DNA of 64,000 bases, from contig NZ_BMRX01000014.1 of assembly GCF_014648855.1 (NCBI RefSeq), positions 62,001 to 126,000 of the forward strand, in the 5' to 3' direction. This document shows, one piece after another, positions 11,222 to 19,783 of the stretch. The notes beneath the pieces are model-generated. The model ran no database searches. It was not told the DNA's origin and worked only from the letters and a program-made list of their open reading frames with translations. Both the position numbers and the translations under genes were made by a program. This DNA comes from Streptomyces parvulus (GTDB lineage: Bacteria; Actinomycetota; Actinomycetes; Streptomycetales; Streptomycetaceae). The stretch's first letter is position 1; each line of letters opens with the position of its first letter.

Positions 11222-11701
11222 ATGGGCGAGCAGCAGCAGGTGCATTTCCCGCAGGAAGTCATCGACGAGTACGCCGCGCTCGGCGTCGACCTGCCCGCGC
11301 TGTTCTCCGCCGGGCACCTCGGCACGCGGATGGGCGTCCAGATCGTCGAGGCGTCGCCCGAGCGGGTCGTCGGCACCATGCCGGTGGAGGGCAACACCCA
11401 GCCCTACGGACTGCTGCACGGCGGCGCCTCGGCGGTGCTGGCCGAGACGCTCGGGTCGGTCGGTTCGATGCTGCACGGCGGCAGCTCCAAGATCGCCGTG
11501 GGCGTCGACCTGAACTGCACGCACCACCGCGGGGCCCGCTCCGGCCTGGTCACCGGGGTGGCCACGCCGGTGCACCGGGGCCGGACCACCGCGACGTACG
11601 AGATCGTGATCAGCGACGAGCACGACCGGCGGGTGTGCACCGCGCGCCTGACCTGCCTGCTGCGGGACGTGAACCCGGACGCCGCGGCCCCGAAGGACTG
11701 A
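11222..11701 (+). CDS. PaaI-like hotdog-fold thioesterase
   Basis: A 159-residue single hotdog-domain protein of the PaaI/YbgC-like group, which hydrolyses acyl- or aryl-CoA thioesters. The signature is GLLHGGASAVLAETLGS (about residues 61-77), with HGG and the following acidic residue as the probable active site, then VGVDLNCTHHRGARSG. The ATG is preceded by GAAGGAG. The specific CoA substrate cannot be read from the sequence. It is 73 nt downstream of the molybdopterin oxidoreductase and separated from it by a possible operator, so its control may be independent. Confidence 0.85.
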   Translation: MGEQQQVHFPQEVIDEYAALGVDLPALFSAGHLGTRMGVQIVEASPERVVGTMPVEGNTQPYGLLHGGASAVLAETLGSVGSMLHGGSSKIAVGVDLNCTHHRGARSGLVTGVATPVHRGRTTATYEIVISDEHDRRVCTARLTCLLRDVNPDAAAPKD

Positions 11702-11736
11702 CCGCGGGGGCGCTCCACCGTCCTGCGGCCGAGGCG

Positions 11737-11765
11737 TTGCTCCCGGCCGTGCGCCGTCCTAGCGT
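11737..11765 (+). promoter_or_regulatory. Promoter of the small lipoprotein gene (leaderless)
   Basis: TTGCTC (11737-11742), a 17-nt spacer and TAGCGT (11760-11765) form a good promoter. The -10 ends 6 nt before the ATG at 11772, and there is no ribosome binding site, so transcription probably starts at the start codon. Confidence 0.6.
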
Positions 11766-11771
11766 CGGGGC

Positions 11772-12188
11772 ATGGGACGGGGACGGGCCCCCTGGCCGGG
11801 GGCGGCGGGTCGGCGGCTGCTCCTGAGCGCCCTCCTGGCCGTCACGGCGGCGACCGCCCTGTCCTGCGCCGACTCGTCCGGCCCGGAGGCGGGTTCCGGC
11901 TCCGGCGGCGCGTCGCCGGAGCCGCCCTCTCCCGGGGAAGCCTGCGTCAGCGGGGTCGGCCACTGGGCGCGTGCGCTGCTGGACGGGGCGGAACCCTACG
12001 GCGACTACCAGTCGATGGGGCTGTCCAACCGCCAGTACGACATCCTGCGCGAGGTCGTCGCGGCGGCCCGGGACGCCGTCCGGGTCCAGGGCGACCGCCA
12101 CGCCCGGGAGTTGATGGACCGCCAGGTGCGCGAGGCGTGCGAGAAGGAGTACGCCGACGGCGCCCCGGACGAGGGCGGGTGGCGGTGA
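11772..12188 (+). CDS. Small putative lipoprotein
   Basis: A 138-residue exported protein. Residues 14-32 form a lipoprotein signal peptide (RRLLLSALLAV and lipobox ALSC, Cys32), followed by a Gly/Ser/Pro linker. The mature domain (about 55-135) is mostly helical with one further Cys pair (EACVSG and EACEKEY). No named family is recognised. Lgt, encoded later in this window, would modify Cys32. The gene appears leaderless and is translationally coupled (GTGA overlap) to the next gene, so the two proteins probably act together at the cell surface. Confidence 0.72.
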   Translation: MGRGRAPWPGAAGRRLLLSALLAVTAATALSCADSSGPEAGSGSGGASPEPPSPGEACVSGVGHWARALLDGAEPYGDYQSMGLSNRQYDILREVVAAARDAVRVQGDRHARELMDRQVREACEKEYADGAPDEGGWR

Positions 12189-12787
12189 CGGGCGGCATCG
12201 GACCCGTCGAACCGGGCGAGGACACCTACCTCCGGAACGTGACCGGGCGAGCCGGCCCGGGCGGCCGGACCGCACCGTCCCGCACACGTCACCGCCGGAC
12301 CGTCCGCGCGGCCGGCGCGGCGCTCCTCCTCCTGGCCGCGAGCGGCTCCCTGCGCGCCGACCGGGCGCGGGAGCCGGCCGAGGCGCCGCCGCCGTACCCC
12401 TCCCAGGCGGTCACGCTCGCCTACCTGGACGCCGCGCCCGGACCGGGCGGGGCACGGGGCGGCGGATTCAGCTTCGCCGTGCGGCTGAGCGTCCGGTCGG
12501 GACCGCCGGTGACGGTGACCCGGATCGCCCAGCCCTCGGCCGGCCTGTCGGTGGCCTCGTCGCCCGCGGCACCTTTCCAGACAAAGCCGCATTCCGACAG
12601 CAAGATCATTGTCACTCTGCGGGTGACGGAATGCGATAAAGCGCCCCGGAACCCCGGATTCCCTTTCCTGGATGTAACGCTGCGTAATACGCGCGCAATA
12701 CAGACCCACAGTTTCATCCTGGGGTCGCGCTATGCGCGGCAGCTCTCCCAGGCACTTCAGGTCGCCTGCGGCAACGATTCGAGGTAA
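12185..12787 (+). CDS. Hypothetical secreted protein coupled to the lipoprotein
   Basis: A 200-residue protein whose GTG start overlaps the stop of the lipoprotein gene (GTGA at 12185-12188). The N-terminal 35 residues are Arg-rich, followed by a hydrophobic stretch (AAGAALLLLAAS) and an Ala-Pro linker, which suggests export or membrane anchoring. The rest looks like a beta-rich domain (FSFAVRLSVRSGPPVTVTRI, VTLRVTEC, FPFLDVTLRNT). The last third is less G+C-rich than its neighbours. Function unknown; similar proteins occur in Streptomyces as far as I recall. Confidence 0.65.
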   Translation: MTGGIGPVEPGEDTYLRNVTGRAGPGGRTAPSRTRHRRTVRAAGAALLLLAASGSLRADRAREPAEAPPPYPSQAVTLAYLDAAPGPGGARGGGFSFAVRLSVRSGPPVTVTRIAQPSAGLSVASSPAAPFQTKPHSDSKIIVTLRVTECDKAPRNPGFPFLDVTLRNTRAIQTHSFILGSRYARQLSQALQVACGNDSR

Positions 12788-12926
12788 TCACCAAAACGTC
12801 CCAGACGCCTGAACACAGACGGCCCGTCCTGCGGGTTCTCACGATGCGGACAGGGCGAATCGGCCTGAATTCCGCCCTTCTTCCCAGCCAGTACCGCTCT
12901 GCATTACCCGGTGTCATAACAAGAGC

Positions 12927-13009
12927 GTCACAGCATGAGTCAGACCCTCCTCCACGTTCCCCACACACGCTTAGAGTCACGGCCAGTCACCGCGCCGTCG
13001 GAATGTCAC
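12927..13009. promoter_or_regulatory. Cluster of GTCAC pentamers upstream of livJ
   Basis: GTCAC occurs at 12927-12931, 12976-12980, 12986-12990 and 13005-13009 within the 287-nt gap before the substrate-binding protein gene. A TAGAGT (12972-12977) could be a -10 element, but no good -35 is seen. A regulator binding direct repeats is possible; I cannot assign one. Confidence 0.25.
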
Positions 13010-13074
13010 TTCGGCCCAGCGCTCGACTCGGCCGTCTCCACGGGGAAGCGGCTGCGCCAGGGAAAGGACTGATC

Positions 13075-14307
13075 GTGCGTCAACGTTCGCTCATCGCCAT
13101 CACCGCCGCTCTGGCGGCGGGAGCGCTCACCCTCACCGCCTGCGGCTCGCGCGACGACGACGGCGGCTCGGACTCCGGAAACGGCGGCGGCACCACCGTC
13201 GTCATCGGCGTCGACGCCCCGCTGACCGGCGACCTGTCCGCGCTGGGCCTCGGCATCAAGAACTCGGTCGACCTCGCCGCCAAGACCGCCAACAAGGACA
13301 ACTACGTCGACGGCGTCAAGTTCGAGATTCAGGCGCTCGACGACCAGGGCCAGCCCTCCGTCGGCCAGCAGAACGCCACCAAGCTCGTCGCCAACGAGGA
13401 CGTCCTCGGCGTCGTGGGCCCGCTGAACTCGTCGGTCGGCGAGTCCATGCAGAAGGTCTTCGACACGGCCAAGCTGGTCGAGGTCTCCCCCGCCAACACC
13501 AACCCCGCCCTGACCCAGGGCGTGGACTGGCAGACCAAGCAGGTCCGGCCGTACAAGTCGTACTTCCGCACCGCGACCACGGACGCCATCCAGGGCCCGT
13601 TCGCCGCGCAGTACGTCTTCAACGACTCCAAGAAGAAGAAGGTCTTCGTCATCGACGACAAGAAGACCTACGGCGCCGGTCTGGCCGCCACCTTCACCGA
13701 GGAGTTCAAGAAGCTCGGCGGCCAGGTCGTCGGCACCGAGCACATCAACCCGGACACCAAGGACTTCAACGCCGTCGCCACCAAGGTGAAGAACTCCGGC
13801 GCCGACGTCGTCTACTACGGCGGCGAGTACCCGCAGGCCGGCCCGCTCAGCAAGCAGATCAAGGCGGCCGGCGCGAAGATCCCCGTGGTCGGCGGTGACG
13901 GCATCTACAGCGCCGACTTCATCAAGCTCGCCGGCGCCACCGGCAACGGCGACCTCGCGACCTCGGTCGGCGCGCCGGTCGAGGAGCTGCCCTCCGCCAA
14001 GGAGTTCGTGGCCAACTACAAGGCCGCGGGCTACAAGGAGGCCTACGAGGCGTACGGCGGCTACTCCTACGACTCCGGCTGGGCGATCATCGAGGCCGTC
14101 AAGAAGGTCGTCGAGGACAACGACGGGAAGCTCCCCGACGACGCCCGCGCCAAGGTCACCGAGGCCATGCAGAACGTCTCCTTCGACGGTGTGACCGGCA
14201 AGGTCTCCTTCGACGAGTTCGGTGACGCGACGAACAAGCAGCTCACCGTGTACGCCGTCGAGAACGGTGCCTGGAAGTCGGTGAAGTCCGGCACCTACAC
14301 CGGCTGA
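13075..14307 (+). CDS. livJ: Branched-chain amino acid ABC transporter, binding lipoprotein
   Basis: A 410-residue extracytoplasmic substrate-binding protein of the Leu/Ile/Val (type I periplasmic-binding fold) family. The signal peptide ends in lipobox LTAC with Cys23. The mature part has GVDAPLTGDLSALG, VVGPLNSSVGESMQKVF, a NTNPALTQG ligand-loop region and YYGGEYPQAGPL. It would capture branched-chain amino acids or related compounds outside the membrane and hand them to LivHM. The GTG start is preceded by GGAAAGGA. It heads the liv operon, but a strong hairpin separates it from livH, which should give an excess of binding protein. Confidence 0.93.
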   Translation: MRQRSLIAITAALAAGALTLTACGSRDDDGGSDSGNGGGTTVVIGVDAPLTGDLSALGLGIKNSVDLAAKTANKDNYVDGVKFEIQALDDQGQPSVGQQNATKLVANEDVLGVVGPLNSSVGESMQKVFDTAKLVEVSPANTNPALTQGVDWQTKQVRPYKSYFRTATTDAIQGPFAAQYVFNDSKKKKVFVIDDKKTYGAGLAATFTEEFKKLGGQVVGTEHINPDTKDFNAVATKVKNSGADVVYYGGEYPQAGPLSKQIKAAGAKIPVVGGDGIYSADFIKLAGATGNGDLATSVGAPVEELPSAKEFVANYKAAGYKEAYEAYGGYSYDSGWAIIEAVKKVVEDNDGKLPDDARAKVTEAMQNVSFDGVTGKVSFDEFGDATNKQLTVYAVENGAWKSVKSGTYTG

Positions 14308-14324
14308 TCAACCGCACCCACCAC

Positions 14325-14338
14325 TGATCACGTGATCA
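14325..14338. promoter_or_regulatory. 14-bp perfect palindrome after livJ
   Basis: TGATCACGTGATCA is fully self-complementary and lies 17 nt past the livJ stop, just before the strong hairpin. It may be a protein-binding site or part of the mRNA 3' structure. Confidence 0.4.
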
Positions 14339-14342
14339 CGAG

Positions 14343-14376
14343 CCGCGCGGGGCGCCGTTCCAGGCGCCCCGCGCGG
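14343..14376 (+). terminator. Intercistronic hairpin between livJ and livH
   Basis: A perfect 14-bp stem (14343-14356 with 14363-14376) and a 6-nt loop GTTCCA. It is likely a partial terminator or mRNA-stabilising structure that raises livJ transcript over the downstream liv genes. Confidence 0.7.
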
Positions 14377-14429
14377 ACTCGCATCCGGCCACATCCGTCG
14401 ATAGTTCCGAAAGTCTCGGAGGACATGCG

Positions 14430-15362
<933 letters not shown>

Positions 15363-15367
15363 CACCG

Positions 15368-17194
15368 ATGACCACACAGACCACAGCTCCGAAGACCTCC
15401 GGCGGCGTCGCCGGGGACGGCTCCACCGGCCTCATCGGGATCCCCGCCCACCTCGGCCGCGCCCTCGCCACCGGCGGCGGCCTGCTCACCGTCGTCTCCA
15501 CGTTCCTCGCCTGGACCTGGACCGCCGAGTTCCCCGGCGACCTCACGGTCTACGGCTACCCGGGCGGCCTCCAGGTGCTGGTGCTGATCGCCGGCGCCCT
15601 CACCACCCTGCTCGGCCTCGCCTCCTACGGCGTCCGGGGCCTGGGCTGGCTGGTGCCCGCGGGCGCCGACGCGGCCCTGAAGTTCGCCGCGCTCTCCGCC
15701 TTCGCCACCACCTGGTACACGGTCATCGCGATCAGCGCCCAGCTCGGCGGACTCGTCAACCTGGAGCCCGGCGCCTACGTCGCGGCCGCGGCCACCCTCG
15801 TCGCCTTCCTCGGCGCGCTGGCCCTGCCCTTCGAACGGCCCGAGCCCGACCCGTTCGACCCGGACGACACCGGCTGGGAGCAGTTCAAGCACACCAGCGG
15901 CAACAACTGGCAGACCGTCAAGGCGGCCTTCGCCTCCGGCACCCCGCGCACGCTGCGGCCGCTGCCCTCGTACGTCGAGATCCTGATCATCGTCGCCGTC
16001 CTCGCCGTCGCCCTGCTGGTCTTCACCTACGGCATCGGCACCGAGTACGACGAGCTGTTCGTGGGCTTCCTGATCACCGCGGGCCTCGGTTTCGCCGCCC
16101 TCAACAAGGCCGGTCTGATCGCCCAGGCCACGCAGATCACCTCCCGGCACACGAACATCACCGTCTGCGGCGCGTTCATCGCGGCGGCGTGCTTCCCCTT
16201 CACCCAGACCGACGACCAGTACGCCACCCTCGGCGTCTACATCCTCATCTTCGCCACGGTCGCCCTCGGCCTGAACATCGTCGTCGGTCTCGCCGGCCTG
16301 CTCGACCTCGGGTACGTCGCCTTCCTCGGTGTCGGCGCGTACGCCGCCTCGATGGTCTCGGGCTCGCCCAGCTCCCCGTTCGACCTGCACCTGCCCTTCT
16401 GGGCCGCGGTCCTCGTGGGCGCCGCGGCCTCGCTGGTCTTCGGTGTCCTCATCGGCGCCCCGACCCTGCGGCTGCGCGGCGACTACCTCGCCATCGTGAC
16501 GCTGGGCTTCGGAGAGATCTTCCGGATCACCGCCAACAACCTGGACGGCACCTCGGGACCGGACGTCACCAACGGCTCCAACGGCATCTCGTCCATCCCC
16601 GATCTCAACGTCCTCGGCTTCGACCTCGGCGTCCAGCACGACATCGGCGGATTCACCATCGGCCGGTTCGCCAACTACTTCTTCCTGATGCTCATCATCA
16701 CGGCCGTGGTCGTGCTCGTCTTCCGGCGCAGCGGCGACTCCCGAATCGGCCGCGCCTGGGTCGCCATCCGAGAGGACGAGACCGCGGCGCTCGCCATGGG
16801 CATCAACGGCTTCCGGGTGAAGCTGATCGCCTTCGCGGTCGGCGCCACCCTCGCCGGGCTCGCGGGCACCGTGCAGGCGCACGTCACCTACACCGTGACG
16901 CCCGAGCAGTACCTCTTCGCCGGCACCACCCCGCCCAACTCGGCGTTCCTGCTCGCCGCGGTCGTCCTCGGCGGCATGGGCACCATCGCGGGTCCGCTGA
17001 TCGGCGCCTCGCTGCTCTTCCTGATCCCCAACAAGCTCCAGTTCCTCGGCGACTACCAGCTCTTCGCCTTCGGACTCGCGCTCGTCCTGCTCATGCGCTT
17101 CCGTCCGGAAGGTCTCATCGCCAACAGGCGGAACAAGCTGGAATTCCACGAAGAGGCCGAAGCGCCCACCACCCTGAGCAAGACAGGGGCCTGA
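15368..17194 (+). CDS. livM: Branched-chain amino acid ABC transporter permease LivM, extended N-terminus
   Basis: A 608-residue permease, nearly twice the usual LivM length. The canonical LivM part starts near residue 284 (YATLGVYILIFATVALGLN) and contains GLAGLLDLGYVAFLGVGAYA, LRLRGDYLAIVTLGFGEI and the coupling segment AIREDETAALAMGIN. The first 280 residues carry about four to six extra hydrophobic segments, a Pro/Asp-rich loop (PFERPEPDPFDPDDTGW) and no recognised domain. The ATG is 5 nt after livH with only a weak ribosome binding site. It partners LivH in the importer. Confidence 0.9.
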   Translation: MTTQTTAPKTSGGVAGDGSTGLIGIPAHLGRALATGGGLLTVVSTFLAWTWTAEFPGDLTVYGYPGGLQVLVLIAGALTTLLGLASYGVRGLGWLVPAGADAALKFAALSAFATTWYTVIAISAQLGGLVNLEPGAYVAAAATLVAFLGALALPFERPEPDPFDPDDTGWEQFKHTSGNNWQTVKAAFASGTPRTLRPLPSYVEILIIVAVLAVALLVFTYGIGTEYDELFVGFLITAGLGFAALNKAGLIAQATQITSRHTNITVCGAFIAAACFPFTQTDDQYATLGVYILIFATVALGLNIVVGLAGLLDLGYVAFLGVGAYAASMVSGSPSSPFDLHLPFWAAVLVGAAASLVFGVLIGAPTLRLRGDYLAIVTLGFGEIFRITANNLDGTSGPDVTNGSNGISSIPDLNVLGFDLGVQHDIGGFTIGRFANYFFLMLIITAVVVLVFRRSGDSRIGRAWVAIREDETAALAMGINGFRVKLIAFAVGATLAGLAGTVQAHVTYTVTPEQYLFAGTTPPNSAFLLAAVVLGGMGTIAGPLIGASLLFLIPNKLQFLGDYQLFAFGLALVLLMRFRPEGLIANRRNKLEFHEEAEAPTTLSKTGA

Positions 17195-17199
17195 CCACC

Positions 17200-18114
17200 A
17201 TGACCACCGACACCACCACCAGGGACACCGCCCCGGGCGCCCCCGCCCCCGGCACCACCGTCCTCGACGCGCGCGGCGTCACCATGCGCTTCGGCGGACT
17301 GACCGCGGTGAACAACGTCGACCTCACCGTCAACAGCGGGGAGATCGTCGGTCTGATCGGCCCCAACGGCGCCGGCAAGACCACCTTCTTCAACTGCCTG
17401 ACCGGCCTCTACATCCCGACCGAGGGCGAGGTCCGCTACAAGGACCGGGTGCTGCCGGCCAAGTCCTTCAAGGTCACCGCCGCCGGCATCGCCCGCACCT
17501 TCCAGAACATCCGCCTGTTCTCCAACATGACGGTGCTGGAGAACGTCCTCGTCGGCCGCCACACGCGGACCAAGGAGGGCTTCTGGTCGGCCGTCCTGCG
17601 CGGACCGGGCTTCCACCGGGCGGAGAAGGCCTCCCGCGAACGCGCCGAGGAGCTGCTGGAGTTCGTGGGCCTGGCGAGCAAGGCCGACCACCTCGCGCGC
17701 AACCTGCCCTACGGCGAGCAGCGCAAGCTGGAGATCGCCCGCGCCCTCGCCAGCGAGCCGGGGCTGCTGCTCCTGGACGAACCGACGGCCGGCATGAACC
17801 CGCAGGAGACGCGGGCCACCGAGGAACTGGTCTTCGCCATCCGCGACAAGGGCATCGCGGTCCTCGTCATCGAGCACGACATGCGGTTCATCTTCAACCT
17901 CTGCGACCGCGTCGCCGTCCTCGTGCAGGGCCAGAAGCTCGTGGAGGGCGACAGCGCGACCGTGCAGGGCGACGAGCGCGTCATCGCCGCCTACCTCGGC
18001 GAACCCCTGGAGAACGACCCCGGTGCCGCGGAGGCCGCCGAGGTGGAGGCCGCCGAGGCGGCCCAGGCCGACGCCTCCTCGGACACCTCGGCCGGCAAGG
18101 AGAACGACCGATGA
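17200..18114 (+). CDS. livG: Branched-chain amino acid ABC transporter ATPase LivG
   Basis: A 304-residue ABC ATPase. Seen: Walker A GPNGAGKTTFFN (about residues 54-65), Q-loop FQNIRLFSNMTVLENVLVG, signature YGEQRKLEIARAL, Walker B LLLLDEPTAGMNP and the H-loop VLVIEHDM. LivG-type insertion around HTRTKEGFWSAV. The C-terminal 40 residues are an Ala/Glu-rich tail that is not part of the family core. Start is 5 nt after the livM stop, and the stop overlaps the livF start (ATGA). It energises transport together with LivF. Confidence 0.95.
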   Translation: MTTDTTTRDTAPGAPAPGTTVLDARGVTMRFGGLTAVNNVDLTVNSGEIVGLIGPNGAGKTTFFNCLTGLYIPTEGEVRYKDRVLPAKSFKVTAAGIARTFQNIRLFSNMTVLENVLVGRHTRTKEGFWSAVLRGPGFHRAEKASRERAEELLEFVGLASKADHLARNLPYGEQRKLEIARALASEPGLLLLDEPTAGMNPQETRATEELVFAIRDKGIAVLVIEHDMRFIFNLCDRVAVLVQGQKLVEGDSATVQGDERVIAAYLGEPLENDPGAAEAAEVEAAEAAQADASSDTSAGKENDR

Positions 18115-18827
18115 CCGCACTGCTCGAGGTCGAGGACCTCCGCGTCGCCTACGGCAAGATCGAGGCCGTGAAGGGCATCTCCTTCAAGGTCGACGCCGGT
18201 GAGGTGGTCACCCTCATCGGCACCAACGGCGCCGGCAAGACCACCACCCTGCGCACGCTGTCGGGCCTGCTCAAGCCCGTCGGCGGTCAGATCAAGTTCG
18301 GTGGCAAGTCGCTCAAGAAGGTGCCGGCGCACCAGATCGTCTCCATGGGGCTCGCCCACTCGCCCGAGGGGCGGCACATCTTCCCCCGTATGACGATCGA
18401 GGACAATCTGCGTCTCGGCGCCTTCCTGCGCAGCGACCGCGCGGGCATCGAGAAGGACATCCAGCGCGCCTACGACCTGTTCCCGATCCTCGGCGAGCGC
18501 CGGAAGCAGGCGGCGGGCACCCTGTCCGGCGGTGAGCAGCAGATGCTCGCCATGGGCCGCGCCCTGATGTCCCAGCCCAAGCTGCTCATGCTCGACGAGC
18601 CCTCCATGGGCCTCTCCCCGATCATGATGCAGAAGATCATGCAGACGATCGCCGAGCTGAAGTCCCAGGGCACCACCATCCTGCTCGTCGAGCAGAACGC
18701 CCAGGCGGCGCTGTCGCTGGCCGACCACGGCCATGTGATGGAGGTCGGCAGCATCGTCCTGTCCGGCAGCGGGCGGGAACTGCTGCACGACGAGTCGGTC
18801 CGCAAGGCCTACCTCGGCGAGGACTGA
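18111..18827 (+). CDS. livF: Branched-chain amino acid ABC transporter ATPase LivF
   Basis: A 238-residue ABC ATPase of the LivF type, the last gene of the operon. Seen: Walker A GTNGAGKTTTLR, LAHSPEGRHIFPRMTIEDNL, signature LSGGEQQMLAMGRAL, Walker B LLMLDEPSMGLSP and H-loop LLVEQN. The start overlaps the livG stop by 4 nt, so translation is coupled. The operon ends in a strong hairpin shared with the convergent response-regulator gene. Confidence 0.95.
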   Translation: MTALLEVEDLRVAYGKIEAVKGISFKVDAGEVVTLIGTNGAGKTTTLRTLSGLLKPVGGQIKFGGKSLKKVPAHQIVSMGLAHSPEGRHIFPRMTIEDNLRLGAFLRSDRAGIEKDIQRAYDLFPILGERRKQAAGTLSGGEQQMLAMGRALMSQPKLLMLDEPSMGLSPIMMQKIMQTIAELKSQGTTILLVEQNAQAALSLADHGHVMEVGSIVLSGSGRELLHDESVRKAYLGED

Positions 18828-18842
18828 CACCCTCCGCGCAAG

Positions 18843-18879
18843 CGAGAGGCCCGCGCCCCCTCGGGGTGCGGGCCTCTCG
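18843..18879. terminator. Bidirectional hairpin terminator
   Basis: A perfect 12-bp stem (CGAGAGGCCCGC at 18843-18854, GCGGGCCTCTCG at 18868-18879); the loop can pair further (CCCC/GGGG). It lies between convergent livF and the ANTAR regulator and should end both. Confidence 0.8.
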
Positions 18880-18892
18880 TGCGTGCGGGGTG

Positions 18893-19549
18893 TCAGCCCT
18901 TGGCCGCCTTCTTCTCCTCGGCGTCCTGGATGACGGCCTCGGCCACCTGCTGCATCGACATCCGGCGGTCCATGGAGGTCTTCTGGATCCAGCGGAAGGC
19001 GGCCGGCTCGGTCAGTCCGTACTCCGTCTGGAGCACCGACTTGGCCCGGTCCACCAGCTTCCGGGTCTCCAGGCGCTGGCTGAGGTCGGCGACCTCCTTC
19101 TCCAGCTCCCGCAGCTCCGTGAACCGCGAGACGGCCATCTCGATCGCCGGGACGACGTCGCTCTTGCTGAACGGCTTCACCAGGTACGCCATGGCACCCG
19201 CGTCCCGGGCCCGCTCCACCAGGTCGCGCTGGGAGAACGCGGTGAGCATCAGCACCGGCGCGATGCTCTCCTCGGCGATCTTCTCGGCCGCGGAGATGCC
19301 GTCCAGCTTGGGCATCTTCACGTCGAGGATCACCAGGTCCGGCCGGTGCTCGCGGGCCAGCTCCACGGCCTGCTCCCCGTCCCCGGCCTCGCCGACGACG
19401 GAGTAACCCTCCTCCTCCAGCATCTCTTTGAGATCCAGCCGGATGAGCGCCTCGTCCTCGGCGATGACGACACGGGTCGTCAGCGGAGGCACGTGCGACT
19501 TGTCGTCGTCGGGCACGTCTACGGGCTGGGGCGACTCGGGGGAGGTCAC
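18893..19549 (-). CDS. REC-ANTAR response regulator (PdtaR-like)
   Basis: A 218-residue two-component regulator. The N-terminal receiver domain (about 26-140) has the acidic pair ED (31-32), phospho-acceptor Asp76 in VILDVKMPKLDG, Thr in LMLTAF and Lys in YLVKPFSKSD. A helical linker leads to an ANTAR RNA-binding domain (about 145-205; RAKSVLQTEYGLTEPAAFRWIQ). Proteins of this type bind paired hairpins in nascent mRNA to block termination; the mycobacterial homologue PdtaR is phosphorylated by PdtaS. No cognate kinase gene is present here. The GTG start has AGGAG 7 nt upstream. The targets are unknown. Confidence 0.92.
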   Translation of the reverse strand: MTSPESPQPVDVPDDDKSHVPPLTTRVVIAEDEALIRLDLKEMLEEEGYSVVGEAGDGEQAVELAREHRPDLVILDVKMPKLDGISAAEKIAEESIAPVLMLTAFSQRDLVERARDAGAMAYLVKPFSKSDVVPAIEMAVSRFTELRELEKEVADLSQRLETRKLVDRAKSVLQTEYGLTEPAAFRWIQKTSMDRRMSMQQVAEAVIQDAEEKKAAKG

Positions 19550-19633
19550 GTGAGCTCCTAGTTCGGGGCAGGGGTACCGCTGACAAGAGCCTACCTAGCT
19601 CCTGTATCTTTGAGTCACCGAGGGGCTACACTC

Positions 19634-19648
19634 ACCTTCGGTTCGAAG
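19634..19648 (+). repeat. Left copy of a direct repeat flanking the tRNA gene
   Basis: ACCTTCGGTTCGAAG ends 2 nt before the tRNA acceptor stem. It matches the right copy at 19729-19743 in 13 of 15 positions and can itself fold (CTTCG/CGAAG). Confidence 0.6.
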
Positions 19649-19650
19649 AG

Positions 19651-19724
19651 GCTCCGGTAGTCCAATCGGCAGAGACGATGCCCTCAAAAGGCATTCAGTG
19701 TGGGTTCGAGTCCCACCCGGGGCA
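19651..19724 (+). tRNA. tRNA with anticodon CAA (reads UUG, Leu) but a class I fold
   Basis: The 74-nt sequence folds as a cloverleaf: acceptor 19651-19657/19717-19723 (7 pairs, one G-U), a 3-bp D stem (GTC/GAC) with GG in its loop, anticodon stem ATGCC/GGCAT with loop CTCAAAA (anticodon CAA at 19685-19687, U33 present), a 5-nt variable loop TCAGT, T stem GTGGG/CCCAC with TTCGAGT, and A73. CCA is not encoded. Bacterial leucine tRNAs normally have a long variable arm, which is absent here, so the amino acid assignment is uncertain. A TACACT at 19627-19632 could be the -10 element. It sits between the ANTAR regulator and pyk, both on the other strand. Confidence 0.8.
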
Positions 19725-19728
19725 CTTT

Positions 19729-19743
19729 ACCTTCATTTCGAAG
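19729..19743 (+). repeat. Right copy of a direct repeat flanking the tRNA gene
   Basis: ACCTTCATTTCGAAG begins 4 nt after the tRNA. It can fold into CCTTC/GAAGG and may double as the tRNA transcription terminator. Confidence 0.6.
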
Positions 19744-19783
19744 GCATCCCTCATGTCCGGCCCGCATCCGCCGGAGCACCCGT

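Noticed and set aside
19651..19724. tRNA gene as attachment site of an integrated element
   Set aside because: No integrase, excisionase or mobility gene is nearby, and both flanks are core genes; the flanking repeats are only 95 bp apart.
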